A DNA stretch of 38,114 bases from Pseudomonadota bacterium. Its GTDB lineage: Bacteria; Pseudomonadota; Gammaproteobacteria; Burkholderiales; Burkholderiaceae_C. The position numbers and the translations under genes were made by a program. The stretch lies in assembly GCA_021808405.1 (NCBI GenBank), contig JAKBBQ010000005.1, positions 1 to 38,114 on the forward strand, read 5' to 3'. The notes beneath the pieces were generated by a model. The model was not told the DNA's origin. It worked only from the letters and a program-made list of their open reading frames with translations, and did no database searches. Positions 9,324 through 18,233 of the stretch are shown here, piece by piece; position 1 is the first letter of the stretch, and each line of letters opens with the position of its first letter.

Positions 9324-9911
9324 ATGCCCGGTCGCAGGACCACCCACTCCGACAGCCGCCTGCCCGCGACGCTCGACGCGGCAGCGCGACTGTTCCGCGC
9401 GCGCGGCTACGAGGGCGTTTCGATGCGCGACATCGCCCGTGAGGTCGGAATGGCTTCCGGGTCGCTGTACTGCCACTTCGAGACCAAGGATGAACTGCTC
9501 ACCGCGGTCTACCTGAAGGGCGTCGAACAGATCTCGGCTGCGGTGCGGTCCGCGCTCGGCGCCGGCAGCGACCCCTGGCGCAGGCTCGAGGCGGCCTGCG
9601 CCGCGCACCTCGAGTCGATCCTGCGCGACGACGACTACGCCCAGGTGGTGGTTCGCGTGCGCCCGGGCGACGCGGCATCGGTCGGTTCGCGGCTGGTCGA
9701 GTTGCGCAACAGCTACGAGGGGCTGTTCGCCGAGCTGGTCGATGCGCTGCCCGTGCCGCCCCGCACCGACCGGAGCCTGTTGCGGCTGATGCTCATCGGC
9801 GCGATGAACACCGCGCCGACCTGGTACCGCGAAGGCGGACGCGCGACCCCGCGGGTCATCGCGCGCCGCTTCGTCGGCCTGCTGCGCAACTCACTGGACG
9901 CCGGCGCATGA
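9324..9911 (+). CDS. TetR/AcrR family regulator of the mutase operon
   Basis: 195-residue TetR-family regulator. The N-terminal helix-turn-helix (about residues 15-60) reads '[19 protein letters not shown]' then '[18 protein letters not shown]', typical of the family. The variable C-terminal ligand domain suggests nothing specific; in this family it often senses acyl-CoA esters. The ATG at 9324 follows CGGAGG. The stop overlaps the start of the B12-binding subunit by ATGA, so regulator and enzyme are made from one coupled message. The palindrome at 9257-9274 is the probable binding site. Confidence 0.9.
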   Translation: MPGRRTTHSDSRLPATLDAAARLFRARGYEGVSMRDIAREVGMASGSLYCHFETKDELLTAVYLKGVEQISAAVRSALGAGSDPWRRLEAACAAHLESILRDDDYAQVVVRVRPGDAASVGSRLVELRNSYEGLFAELVDALPVPPRTDRSLLRLMLIGAMNTAPTWYREGGRATPRVIARRFVGLLRNSLDAGA

Positions 9912-10351
9912 ACCAGATCATTCCCAAGGTGCTGGTCACCAAGATCGGCTTCGACGGCCACGATCGCGGCAGCCGCATCGTCGCGGCCGCGCTGCGCGAC
10001 GCCGGCATGGAGGTGATCTACACGCCGCCCTGGCAGGAGATCGCCGCGGTGGTCAAGATCGCGCTGGAGGAGGACGTCGACGTGATCGGGGTCTCCTCGC
10101 TCGCAACCGACCATCTGATCGTGCCCCAGTTGATGCGCGCGCTGCACCAGGCCGGCATGGACGACCTGGCGGTGGTCGTCGGCGGCATCGTCCCCGACGA
10201 GGACGAGGCGATGCTGCTCGAGGCCGGCGTCAGGCAGGTCTTCCACCCCGGCTGCTCGATGACCGAGGTCGTCGCATGCGTGCGCGGCCTGGCCGCCGAG
10301 GCGCGCGCGCGCCGCGCCGCCGAACGCTCCAGCAGCGAGGTGACGCGATGA
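9908..10351 (+). CDS. Cobalamin-binding (small) subunit of an acyl-CoA mutase
   Basis: 147-residue B12-binding Rossmann-like domain, the stand-alone small subunit type found in isobutyryl-CoA and 2-hydroxyisobutyryl-CoA mutases. The cobalamin motif DxHxxG is intact at about residues 16-21 ('FDGHDRGS'); its His replaces dimethylbenzimidazole as lower ligand to cobalt. 'VSSLATDH' and the 'VVGGIVP' glycine loop, which hold the nucleotide tail, are also present. It overlaps tetR upstream and the catalytic subunit downstream, both by ATGA, consistent with a 1:1 complex. Confidence 0.93.
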   Translation: MNQIIPKVLVTKIGFDGHDRGSRIVAAALRDAGMEVIYTPPWQEIAAVVKIALEEDVDVIGVSSLATDHLIVPQLMRALHQAGMDDLAVVVGGIVPDEDEAMLLEAGVRQVFHPGCSMTEVVACVRGLAAEARARRAAERSSSEVTR

Positions 10352-12021
10352 ACGACAAGCTTCCCGGCTCCGCCGGGCTCGAAGGCCGCGGCTACGCGGC
10401 CTGGCAGGACGAATACCGACGCGCCATGGGCGAGGAGGCGCCGCTGCGCAACCGCTCGGGTATCGCGATCCGGCCGCTGTACACCGAGCGCGACTGGAGC
10501 CCCGGCGCCGCGGCGCCGGGGCTGCCCGGACAGCCGCCCTACACGCGCGGCATCTACGCGACCATGCACCGCGGCCGCTCGTGGACCCAGCGACAGCTGA
10601 TCGGCCTGGGCACGCCCGCGCAATACAACGCCCGGCTGCAGGCGATCCTCGCCCAGGGGGCGACCGCGGTGTCGCTGCTGCCCTGCAACTCGGTGTTCCG
10701 CGGCTACGACATGGACGAGTCGCCGATCGAACTGCTCGGCACCTGCGGCACCGTGGTGAACACCGCCGAGCACATGGACCGCGCGCTGCAGGGAGTCGAA
10801 CTGGAGCGCATCTCCTGCGCGCTGAACGACCCGTCGCCCTTCACGCTGCTGGCCTTCCTGCTTTGCGTCGCGCGCCGGCGCGGCACCGACTGGCGCAGCG
10901 TGGCCGGAACCTCCAACCAGAGCGACTACCTGAGCCACTTCGTCGCCAACCACATGTTCTTCCGCATCGCCCTGCCGGGCGCGCGGCGCATTCTGGTCGA
11001 CCACATCGAGTTCTGCAGCCGCCACGTTCCGCGCTGGAATCCGATGTCCATCGTCGGCCAGCACATGCAGCAGGCCGGGGCGACCCCGGCCGAGGCGATG
11101 GCCTTCACGCTGTGTACCGCGCTGCAGAATGCGCGCGACTGCATCGCCCGCGGCCTCGATCCCGATGAGTTCCTGCCGCGATTCACCTTCTTCTTCGACG
11201 TGTCGATCAGCCTGTTCGAGGAAATCGCCAAGTTCCGCGCGGCGCGCCGCCTCTGGGCCCGCCTGACCCGCGAACGGCTGGGAGCGAAGGATCCGCGGTC
11301 GTGGCGCTTCAAGTTCCATGCCCAGACCTCGGGCGCCGACCTCACGCGGCAGCAGCCGCTGAACAACATCGCGCGCGTCACGGTACAGGCCATGGCCGGC
11401 ATCTTCGGCGGACTGCAGTCGCTGCACACCGACGCCTACGACGAGGCGCTGTCCTGCCCCAGTGAATTCGGCGCGCGCATCGCCGTGGCGACACAGAACA
11501 TCCTGCGGGAGGAGGCCGGGCTCACCGATGTCATCGACCCGCTCGGCGGCAGCTGGTACGTCGAGACCCTGACCGACCAGATGGAGGCCGAGATCGAGCG
11601 GGTGATGCGCCTGGTCGAGGACGCCGGCGGCATGTACGAGGCGGCGAGCCAGGGAGTGGTGCAGCGCATGGTCGGCGAGTCGGCACTTGCCGCGCAGCAT
11701 CGCATCGACGCAGGCGAGCAGACGGTCGTGGGCGTCAACGCCTATGTCGTCGACGAGGACGCCAGCGCGCGGCCGACCAACCCGCGTCCCGAGCGCGACG
11801 TGATGCAGGCCCACGTCGAGGATTTCGCCGCCTTCAAGCGTGCCCGCCCGCAGGCCGAGGTGCAGCGCGCCCTCGACTCGCTGGCACGCGCCGCGGCCAG
11901 CGCCGACGCCAATGTGTTCGAGCAGGTCGTCGAAGCCGCCGGTGCCGGCTGCACCCACGGCGAGATCTGCCGCACCCTCAGGCGCGAGATGGGCTTCGGA
12001 CAGGTCGAGGCGAGGGTATGA
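10348..12021 (+). CDS. Catalytic (large) subunit of an atypical B12-dependent acyl-CoA mutase
   Basis: 557-residue protein of the methylmalonyl-CoA mutase large-subunit family, a TIM barrel that binds acyl-CoA and, with the small subunit, adenosylcobalamin. Conserved blocks include '[17 protein letters not shown]', 'HMQQAGAT' (His at about 239), '[10 protein letters not shown]', '[12 protein letters not shown]' and '[10 protein letters not shown]'. By hand alignment, the Tyr89 of methylmalonyl-CoA mutase is His at about residue 74. Its carboxylate-binding Arg207 falls on Asn at about 201, with a one-residue insertion nearby. It is therefore unlikely to be a methylmalonyl-CoA mutase, and the pair does not match the Phe/Gln of isobutyryl-CoA mutase either. 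I chose the ATG at 10348 for its ATGA overlap with the small subunit. Substrate unknown. Confidence 0.9.
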   Translation: MNDKLPGSAGLEGRGYAAWQDEYRRAMGEEAPLRNRSGIAIRPLYTERDWSPGAAAPGLPGQPPYTRGIYATMHRGRSWTQRQLIGLGTPAQYNARLQAILAQGATAVSLLPCNSVFRGYDMDESPIELLGTCGTVVNTAEHMDRALQGVELERISCALNDPSPFTLLAFLLCVARRRGTDWRSVAGTSNQSDYLSHFVANHMFFRIALPGARRILVDHIEFCSRHVPRWNPMSIVGQHMQQAGATPAEAMAFTLCTALQNARDCIARGLDPDEFLPRFTFFFDVSISLFEEIAKFRAARRLWARLTRERLGAKDPRSWRFKFHAQTSGADLTRQQPLNNIARVTVQAMAGIFGGLQSLHTDAYDEALSCPSEFGARIAVATQNILREEAGLTDVIDPLGGSWYVETLTDQMEAEIERVMRLVEDAGGMYEAASQGVVQRMVGESALAAQHRIDAGEQTVVGVNAYVVDEDASARPTNPRPERDVMQAHVEDFAAFKRARPQAEVQRALDSLARAAASADANVFEQVVEAAGAGCTHGEICRTLRREMGFGQVEARV

Positions 12022-12250
12022 GCGCCTCGCACGGCCGCTCCGAAGAGGCGCTCACCCCCCTCGGGGGGGCGGCGCGCAGCGCCAGGGGGGCTCACCTGAG
12101 CGCCTCGCACGGCCGCTCCGAAGAGGCGCTCACCCCCCCGGGGGGCGGGCGCGTAGCGCCCAGGGGGCCCTTCATCCTCGCCTCGCACGGCCGCTCCGAA
12201 CAGTCGCTCACCCCCCCGGGGGGCGGGCGCGCAGCGCCCGGGGGGCGTCG

Positions 12251-12251
<1 letters not shown>
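12018..12251 (+). repeat. Three tandem 78-bp GC-rich repeat units
   Basis: Three imperfect units begin at 12018, 12096 and 12174. The core GCCTCGCACGGCCGCTCCGA recurs at 12024, 12102 and 12180, an exact 78-bp period. Each unit continues with a C-run/G-run (CCCCCC then GGGGGG) and, in units 2 and 3, a GGGCGC-loop-GCGCCC stem, so each can fold into one or more strong hairpins. The block sits exactly between the stop of the mutase gene and the start of the meaB fusion. It resembles dispersed intergenic palindromic repeats of high-GC proteobacteria, but I cannot check for other genomic copies; none is in this window. Confidence 0.9.

Positions 12252-12254
<3 letters not shown>
12018..12254 (+). 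CDS. Small ORF encoded by the 78-bp repeats, doubly ATGA-coupled
   Basis: A 78-residue reading frame covers the whole repeat block. It starts with an ATGA overlap on the mutase stop and ends with an ATGA overlap on the start of the meaB fusion. Because the period is 26 codons, the peptide is three copies of a unit like '[15 protein letters not shown]'. There is no recognisable domain or signal peptide. It may be a real bridging peptide, or simply an open frame that lets ribosomes pass through an inserted repeat and keep meaB translated. I consider the second view more likely. Confidence 0.4.
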
Positions 12255-13447
<1,193 letters not shown>

Positions 13448-13564
13448 GGTGGCTTTGCCCGACGCGCCGGCGGCGGCCACGCCGGCCCACACGGGGCATG
13501 GGACGAGGCCCTCGTCCTGGCGCAGATGGCCGGCATGACGACCCAACACAGCCCGGAGACGACC

Positions 13565-14929
13565 ATGAGTGCGGACACACCCGACGGCAGGTACTGGAAC
13601 GCGGCCAAGGAAACACGCCCGCGCGCCGAGCGCGAGGCGGAGGTGCTCGGGCTGATGCAGCAGCAGCTCGCCTACGCCTACGAACACCTGCCGTTCTACC
13701 GGCGCCACTACGACGCCCACGGCTTCCACCCGCGCGACGTGCGGACGATCGAGGACTTCACGGCCAAGGTTCCGGTGATCACCAAGCAGATGCTGCGCGA
13801 CGACCAGGAGGCGCACCCGCCGTTCGGCAGCTATGTCGGCAGCGACCCCGATATCGCGCGCATCCACGGCTCCTCGGGCACCTCGGGCAAGCCCACGCTG
13901 TACGCGATCTCGCGCCGCGACTGGTCGTACATCGCCGACGTGATGGCGCAGGGCCTGTATACCTGCGGCGTGCGGCCCGACGACCGGGTCCAGCTGGCCA
14001 CGGTCTACAGCCTGTTCATGGGCGGCTGGGGCGCGCTGCTGGGCACCGAACGCCTGGGGGCGACCGCATTCCCGATCGGCGCCGGCGAGACCGAACGCCA
14101 GCTCGACCTGATGTATCGCATCGGCTCGACGGTGCTGATCACCACGCCGACCTATGCGCTGCACATGCTCGAGACCGCCGCCGCGCAGGGGCGCGACACG
14201 GTGAACTCGCCGCTGCGGCTGGGGATTTTCATCGGCGAGCCGGGAGCCTCGATCCCGGGAACGCGCCACGCGCTGGAGAAAGGCTGGGGCATCGTGGTGC
14301 GCGACATGGCCACGACCTCCGAGATGACCCCCTGGTCGACCAATGCCGAGTGCGAGGCCGGCAACGGCATGCACGTGATGCAGGACGAGGTCTGGACCGA
14401 GATCGTCGACAAGAACGATTCGACGCGCCTGCTGCCCGACGGCCAGAGCGGCGCCGTGGTCTACAGCCACCTGCGCAGGCGCTCGCAGCCGATGATCCGC
14501 TTCCATTCGGGCGACGAGTCGCACATGACCTACGAACCCTGCCGTTGCGGGCGCAGCTACCCGCGCCTGCCCGCGGGGGTCTACGGCCGCCTGGACGACA
14601 TGTTGATCATCAAGGGCGCCAACGTCTACCCGAGCCAGGTCCAGCGCGCGCTGCTGTCCATCCCGGGGGTCGGCGTCGAGTTCAGGATCATCCTGGAACG
14701 CGTCGGCGCGCTCGACCAGGCGCGGCTGCAGGTCGAGCATGCGCCGGACCTGCCGCGCGAGTCGCGCGAGGCGCGCATCGCCGAACTGGGCGAGCACATT
14801 GCGCGCCGGCTGAAGACCGACACCGCGATCAGCTTCCGGGTCGAGGTCGTCGAGCACGGGTCGATCGAGCGCTCGGTCTCCAAGGCCAAACGGGTGTTCG
14901 ACAATCGACCGAAGTACCGGCCGGGCTGA
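13565..14929 (+). CDS. PaaK-type acyl-CoA ligase (phenylacetate-CoA ligase family)
   Basis: 454-residue AMP-forming CoA ligase of the phenylacetate-CoA ligase family, which activates aryl- or alkyl-acids with ATP and CoA. Motifs: 'YEHLPFYRRHYD', the P-loop 'HGSSGTSGKP' (about 101-110), 'RFHSGDES', 'CRCGRSYPR' and the hinge/C-domain segment 'YGRLDDMLIIKGANVYPSQV' split at its glycine. The ORF track starts at 13526, but ATG 13565 has GGAGACGACC upstream and removes an unlikely leader. It lies 117 bp after the MeaB-PaaI fusion on the same strand. I infer that it makes the CoA ester on which the mutase or thioesterase acts. The acid is not identifiable; true phenylacetate use would need the paaABCDE epoxidase, which is absent here. 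Confidence 0.88.
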   Translation: MSADTPDGRYWNAAKETRPRAEREAEVLGLMQQQLAYAYEHLPFYRRHYDAHGFHPRDVRTIEDFTAKVPVITKQMLRDDQEAHPPFGSYVGSDPDIARIHGSSGTSGKPTLYAISRRDWSYIADVMAQGLYTCGVRPDDRVQLATVYSLFMGGWGALLGTERLGATAFPIGAGETERQLDLMYRIGSTVLITTPTYALHMLETAAAQGRDTVNSPLRLGIFIGEPGASIPGTRHALEKGWGIVVRDMATTSEMTPWSTNAECEAGNGMHVMQDEVWTEIVDKNDSTRLLPDGQSGAVVYSHLRRRSQPMIRFHSGDESHMTYEPCRCGRSYPRLPAGVYGRLDDMLIIKGANVYPSQVQRALLSIPGVGVEFRIILERVGALDQARLQVEHAPDLPRESREARIAELGEHIARRLKTDTAISFRVEVVEHGSIERSVSKAKRVFDNRPKYRPG

Positions 14930-14954
14930 ATCGGGCGCTGGCGCCGCAGCGGGG

Positions 14955-15605
14955 TCACACCCAGGGCCGCGGCAGTTGCTCGCGCGCGATGGCTCGTTGC
15001 ACGGCCGGCCGCGCGAGCATGCGCTCCAGGTAGGCCTGCAGCCGCGGCAGGCTGCGCGCCGGCCGCGCGAAGTGGCGAGTCCAGCGGCAAAGCACCAGCA
15101 GCAGCGGGTCGGCCGCGCTGTACCGGCTGCCGAGCAGCCAGGGGCCTGCGTGCCGCGCGAGCTGGGCCTCGACCTGGTCGAGCAGCGGCGCGATGCGCGC
15201 CTGCGCGCTGTCGCGCACCTGCGCGGCGCCGTCCTGGTTGCCCGCGTCGACCCAACGCTCCGGGTAGTAGTAGGCGATCAGCAGCGGCTGCAGGGTGTTG
15301 GTCAACCAGACGAGCCACTTGTAGAACTCGGCCCGTTCGCGCGTCCCGACCGCCGGCGCGAGGCCGGCCTGGGCATGGGTATCGGCCAGGTGCAGCAGGA
15401 TGGCCGCCGTCTCGTAGAGCACCAGGTCGCGGTCGACCAGCACCGGGATCAGGCCGTTGGGGTTGAGTTGCAGGTACTCGGGAGACTTGTGCGCGCCGCG
15501 GTCGCGGTCGACCCGGGAAAGCGCGAAGGGCACGCCCAGTTCCTCGAGCACGACGTGGGGGGCGAAGCTCGCATTGCCGGGGAAGTAGTGCAGGGTGAGG
15601 GTCAC
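14955..15605 (-). CDS. Glutathione S-transferase family protein
   Basis: 216-residue cytosolic GST. The N-terminal thioredoxin-like domain (1-80) has 'NPNGLIPVL', with the cis-proline loop that binds glutathione, and 'YETAAILLHLAD', the gamma-glutamyl-binding segment. The helical C-terminal domain follows ('LLGSRYSAADPLLLVL'). I chose the GTG at 15605, with AAGGA 7 bp upstream, over the longer ORF because the protein then begins with the usual beta strand ('TLTLHYFPG'). It ends 25 bp from the convergent end of paaK and is 103 bp downstream of the DUF2917 gene on the same strand. Specific substrate unknown. Confidence 0.9.
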   Translation of the reverse strand: MTLTLHYFPGNASFAPHVVLEELGVPFALSRVDRDRGAHKSPEYLQLNPNGLIPVLVDRDLVLYETAAILLHLADTHAQAGLAPAVGTRERAEFYKWLVWLTNTLQPLLIAYYYPERWVDAGNQDGAAQVRDSAQARIAPLLDQVEAQLARHAGPWLLGSRYSAADPLLLVLCRWTRHFARPARSLPRLQAYLERMLARPAVQRAIAREQLPRPWV

Positions 15606-15708
15606 GGCCGGGTCCTTGCGGTTGCGGGGTCGTGCCGCCGGCGGGCGCTCGCAGGCTGACACGGCCTGCGATTCGACCACGAACGGGCTCGCTGCCGCTG
15701 CGCGGCCC

Positions 15709-16038
15709 TCAGGCGTAGCTCGACGCCAGCTGCGCCGGGGTCGCGGCCCCGAGCGTGGCCGCCGGCAGCACGCGCACGCCGATCGGCCCCCAGGCGCTGG
15801 CCACGACCAGTCCGTCGCGGCGCAGCACATGCTGCTCCCCGGGATGCAGGAACACGTCGTCGAGTTCGCCCTCCTCGGTCAGCCACAGCAGCGGCGGCGG
15901 CCCCCCGTCGACAAGCCGCGGCGCCGAGGCGGCCACGGTGCAGCCCCGGGCACCCCGCAGCACCAGCAGGTCGCCGACTTCCAGCGCCGTCCACGCACGT
16001 TCGACCCGGGTCGCGCTTGCATTCGTCCATTGCATCAT
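15709..16038 (-). CDS. DUF2917 family protein
   Basis: 109-residue protein with the features of DUF2917: 'LLVLRGARGCTVAA', 'LLWLTEEGELDDVFLHPGEQ' (split), then 'VVASAWG'. The fold is probably a small cupin-like beta structure; the function is unknown. It is hidden in the ORF track inside a 382-aa minus frame that shadows the LysR gene. The ATG at 16038 (or the adjacent ATG at 16035) follows GGAGGA at ideal spacing. It is divergent from a LysR gene across a 169-bp region containing a perfect inverted repeat. This arrangement is common in Burkholderiales and suggests control by that LysR protein. Confidence 0.8.
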   Translation of the reverse strand: MMQWTNASATRVERAWTALEVGDLLVLRGARGCTVAASAPRLVDGGPPPLLWLTEEGELDDVFLHPGEQHVLRRDGLVVASAWGPIGVRVLPAATLGAATPAQLASSYA

Positions 16039-16177
16039 CACGAGTCCTCCGCGGGGCCCATGGACCGGCTTGCCGAAACGCCTCCGGCTCGCCGCCCAGC
16101 CCCGCATGGGTGGGATTTCCAACGCAACCAGCGTAGCGGTTCCGGAGGTCTTTCCAAAACGGTCTTTGCGCATCTGT

Positions 16178-16198
16178 ATCATGCGTGGATTGCATGAT
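16178..16198. promoter_or_regulatory. Inverted repeat in the DUF2917/LysR divergent region
   Basis: ATCATGC (16178-16184) and GCATGAT (16192-16198) form a perfect 7-bp inverted repeat with a 7-bp spacer, ending 9 bp before the LysR ATG at 16208. The dimensions fit a LysR recognition site; its place over the gene's own start region suggests autoregulation. Confidence 0.5.
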
Positions 16199-16207
16199 GG
16201 AACCGCG

Positions 16208-17197
16208 ATGGCCGATCGTTCCGAAGCTACCCGCCGCCTGCCCTCGCGGCGCATCGACACCGGATTCCTGCGCGCCTTCGAGGCCGCCGCTCGACTGGGC
16301 AGCTTCACCGCGGCGGCACGCGAACTCGCGCTCACCCAGTCGGCACTGAGTCGCCAGATCCAGTCCGTCGAGGGCGAGGTCGGGGTGGCGCTGTTCGAGC
16401 GCTCCGGGCCGCGCGTGCGCCTGTCGGCGGCCGGCCGCCAGCTCTGCTCGGCGCTGGCCCCGGCGCTGGCGACACTCGATGCCACGGTCGACGCGTTGCG
16501 GCGCACCACCCTGCGCCCGCGAGTGCGCATCACCACCTTCGCCTCGTTCGCCAGCCTGTGGCTGATGCCGCGCCTGCCGATGTTCCAGGCCGAGCACCCC
16601 GAAGTGGACATCGCGGTCGAGGCCTCCGATCGCCTGGCCGATCTCGAACTCAGCGGCGACGACGTGGCGCTGCGGCTGCTCCGCCCGGACAACCCGCTGG
16701 CGCTAGCCCCCGGTTGCCACCCGTTGTTCGAGGAACATTTCGCTCCGGTCTGCAGTCCGCGGCTGCTGGCCGACCTGGGCCTGCCCGGCGGCATGCGCAG
16801 CCCCTCGGACCTGGCGCGCACCACCCTCATCGCCGATGTCGGCAGCAACAGCGCCACTCCCCAGCTGACCCGCCATGTCGACGATCTGTCGTGGGAGGGC
16901 TGGTTCGCAGCGGTCGGGCACGCGTCGGTCGAGCCGCTGAGCTGGCTGCACCTGAACTACACCCACCAGGGGGTGCAGGCGGCGCTTGCCGGAATGGGCG
17001 TGGCGATGGGACAGATGGCGCTGGTGCACCACCTCGTCGCCGACGGCAGCCTCGTGCTGCCGCTCGGGCCGCCGCAACCCAGCGGCTACCGCTATTGCCT
17101 GGCGCAGCGCGTGGGCGAGCCCGCGCGGGCCGAAGTCGCCGCGCTGATGCAGTGGCTGGAGGCGCAGCTGCTCGGCGGCCGCCCAACGCGCGCCTGA
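16208..17197 (+). CDS. LysR family regulator, GcvA-like
   Basis: 329-residue LysR-type regulator. The N-terminal helix-turn-helix (about 20-80) reads 'AFEAAARLGSFTAAARELAL' then 'TQSALSRQIQSVE', with the GcvA-like 'LFERSGPRVRLSAAGR'. A substrate-binding co-inducer domain follows (about 100-320), including 'ITTFASFASLWLMPRL', typical of the GcvA subgroup. I chose the ATG at 16208 over the 480-aa ORF start, which runs back through the divergent gene. A better start could lie slightly upstream (ATG 16181), since the Shine-Dalgarno is weak. It likely controls the divergent DUF2917 gene and perhaps the GST. Confidence 0.9.
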   Translation: MADRSEATRRLPSRRIDTGFLRAFEAAARLGSFTAAARELALTQSALSRQIQSVEGEVGVALFERSGPRVRLSAAGRQLCSALAPALATLDATVDALRRTTLRPRVRITTFASFASLWLMPRLPMFQAEHPEVDIAVEASDRLADLELSGDDVALRLLRPDNPLALAPGCHPLFEEHFAPVCSPRLLADLGLPGGMRSPSDLARTTLIADVGSNSATPQLTRHVDDLSWEGWFAAVGHASVEPLSWLHLNYTHQGVQAALAGMGVAMGQMALVHHLVADGSLVLPLGPPQPSGYRYCLAQRVGEPARAEVAALMQWLEAQLLGGRPTRA

Positions 17198-17227
17198 GCC
17201 GGCCGGGCGCCGCGGCTGGCCATGCCG

Positions 17228-18088
17228 CTACTCGCCCAGCCACGATCCGCGCAGATCGCTGTCGTAGAGCAGTTGCAGCAGGGTGCCCGCGGGGCGGCTC
17301 AGGCGCCTGGCGGCCACCGCGATGAACTCGATGTCGGGGAGCTGCGGCAGGCTGGCGGAATTCAGTGGAGGCGCCAGGCCGCGCGCCGACAGGTACTGCG
17401 CCCGCACCGTGATGCCCAGGCCGCCGCGCGCCGCGGCGACGCAGCCGGCGTGGCTGCTGCTGGTGCACACCAGTTGCCAGCGGAAGTCGCTCTGCGCCAG
17501 GGTGTCGAGCACGGCCGCGCGCGAGACGCTGGGCTCGCCGATGAGGATCAGCGGCAGCGGCTGCTGCAGGTCGACCAGGGTGCCGGTGCGTGCCAGCCAT
17601 TCGAGGCGGGCGCTGAACAGTCGGGTACCGCGCTTGTCGCCGAGCCTGCGTTTGCCCACGAGCAGATCGATGTCACCGGCGTCCAGCCATTCGTACAGCT
17701 TGCCGGTCATGCCGATGGTGATCTGCAACTCGACGTCGGGATGCGCGTTGCGGAACGCGGCCAGCACGGTCGGCAGCGGACCCAGCGCGATGTCGTCGGA
17801 ACATCCCAGGCGCACGCGGCCCTTCAGGCTCGGGGAGCGGAACTGCGTCTCGGCGCGCCGTATGGCCTGCAGGATCTGCCCGGCATGGGCCAGCATGGCC
17901 TCGCCGTCGGCGGTCAGCCGCACCGAGTGGGTGTCGCGCACGAACAGCCGGCGCCCGACCTCCCGCTCGAGCCTGCCAACGTGGTCGCTGACACTCGATT
18001 GCGTCAGGCCCAGCTGGCGCGCCGCCTCGCTGAAGCCGCGGCAGGCCGCGACCGTGGCGAAGGTCCTGAGCCAGACGGGGTTGAGCAT
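17228..18088 (-). CDS. LysR family regulator divergent from an MFS exporter
   Basis: 286-residue LysR-type regulator. The helix-turn-helix occupies residues ~1-65 ('CRGFSEAARQLGLTQSSVSDHVG', interrupted at its turn), then 'LFVRDTHSVRLTADGEAMLA'. The effector domain follows (about 90-285), including 'GRVRLGCSDDIA' and 'AAARGGLGITVRAQYL'. It ends 30 bp from the convergent end of the preceding LysR gene, but the two differ clearly, so this is not a recent duplication. It is divergent from a DHA2-type MFS gene across 145 bp with paired TTCCCGAT elements, so it most likely controls that transporter and itself. Confidence 0.92.
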   Translation of the reverse strand: MLNPVWLRTFATVAACRGFSEAARQLGLTQSSVSDHVGRLEREVGRRLFVRDTHSVRLTADGEAMLAHAGQILQAIRRAETQFRSPSLKGRVRLGCSDDIALGPLPTVLAAFRNAHPDVELQITIGMTGKLYEWLDAGDIDLLVGKRRLGDKRGTRLFSARLEWLARTGTLVDLQQPLPLILIGEPSVSRAAVLDTLAQSDFRWQLVCTSSSHAGCVAAARGGLGITVRAQYLSARGLAPPLNSASLPQLPDIEFIAVAARRLSRPAGTLLQLLYDSDLRGSWLGE

Positions 18089-18099
18089 GGGCCATTGTC

Positions 18100-18155
18100 A
18101 TCGGCTTTCCCGATCACAGTCAACGCCGTTAGCGGCATTCCCGATTCATGGGGAA
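18100..18155. promoter_or_regulatory. LysR-type binding sites between lysR and MFS genes
   Basis: ATCGGCTTTCCCGAT (18100-18114) is a perfect 5-bp inverted repeat containing T-N11-A, the classic LysR box. A second element, TTCCC (18138-18142) with GGGAA (18151-18155), repeats the half-site. TTCCCGAT occurs directly repeated at 18107 and 18138, 31 bp apart, compatible with a recognition site plus an activation site next to the MFS promoter. Confidence 0.5.
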
Positions 18156-18233
18156 AACCCTAATATATCGGTCGAGGGCCTGGGCCCCGGGGCGCCGCCC
18201 GGCGCCGCTGCCGGGCCCCGTCGGGAAGTCGCA

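Noticed and set aside
10348-12021. Calling the large subunit methylmalonyl-CoA mutase MutA
   Set aside because: The Tyr89 and Arg207 positions that recognise methylmalonyl-CoA are not conserved and the B12 domain is on a separate subunit.
13526-13564. Upstream ATG starts (13526, 13535) for paaK
   Set aside because: They add a short unlikely leader, and the ATG at 13565 has the better GGAGACGACC ribosome site.
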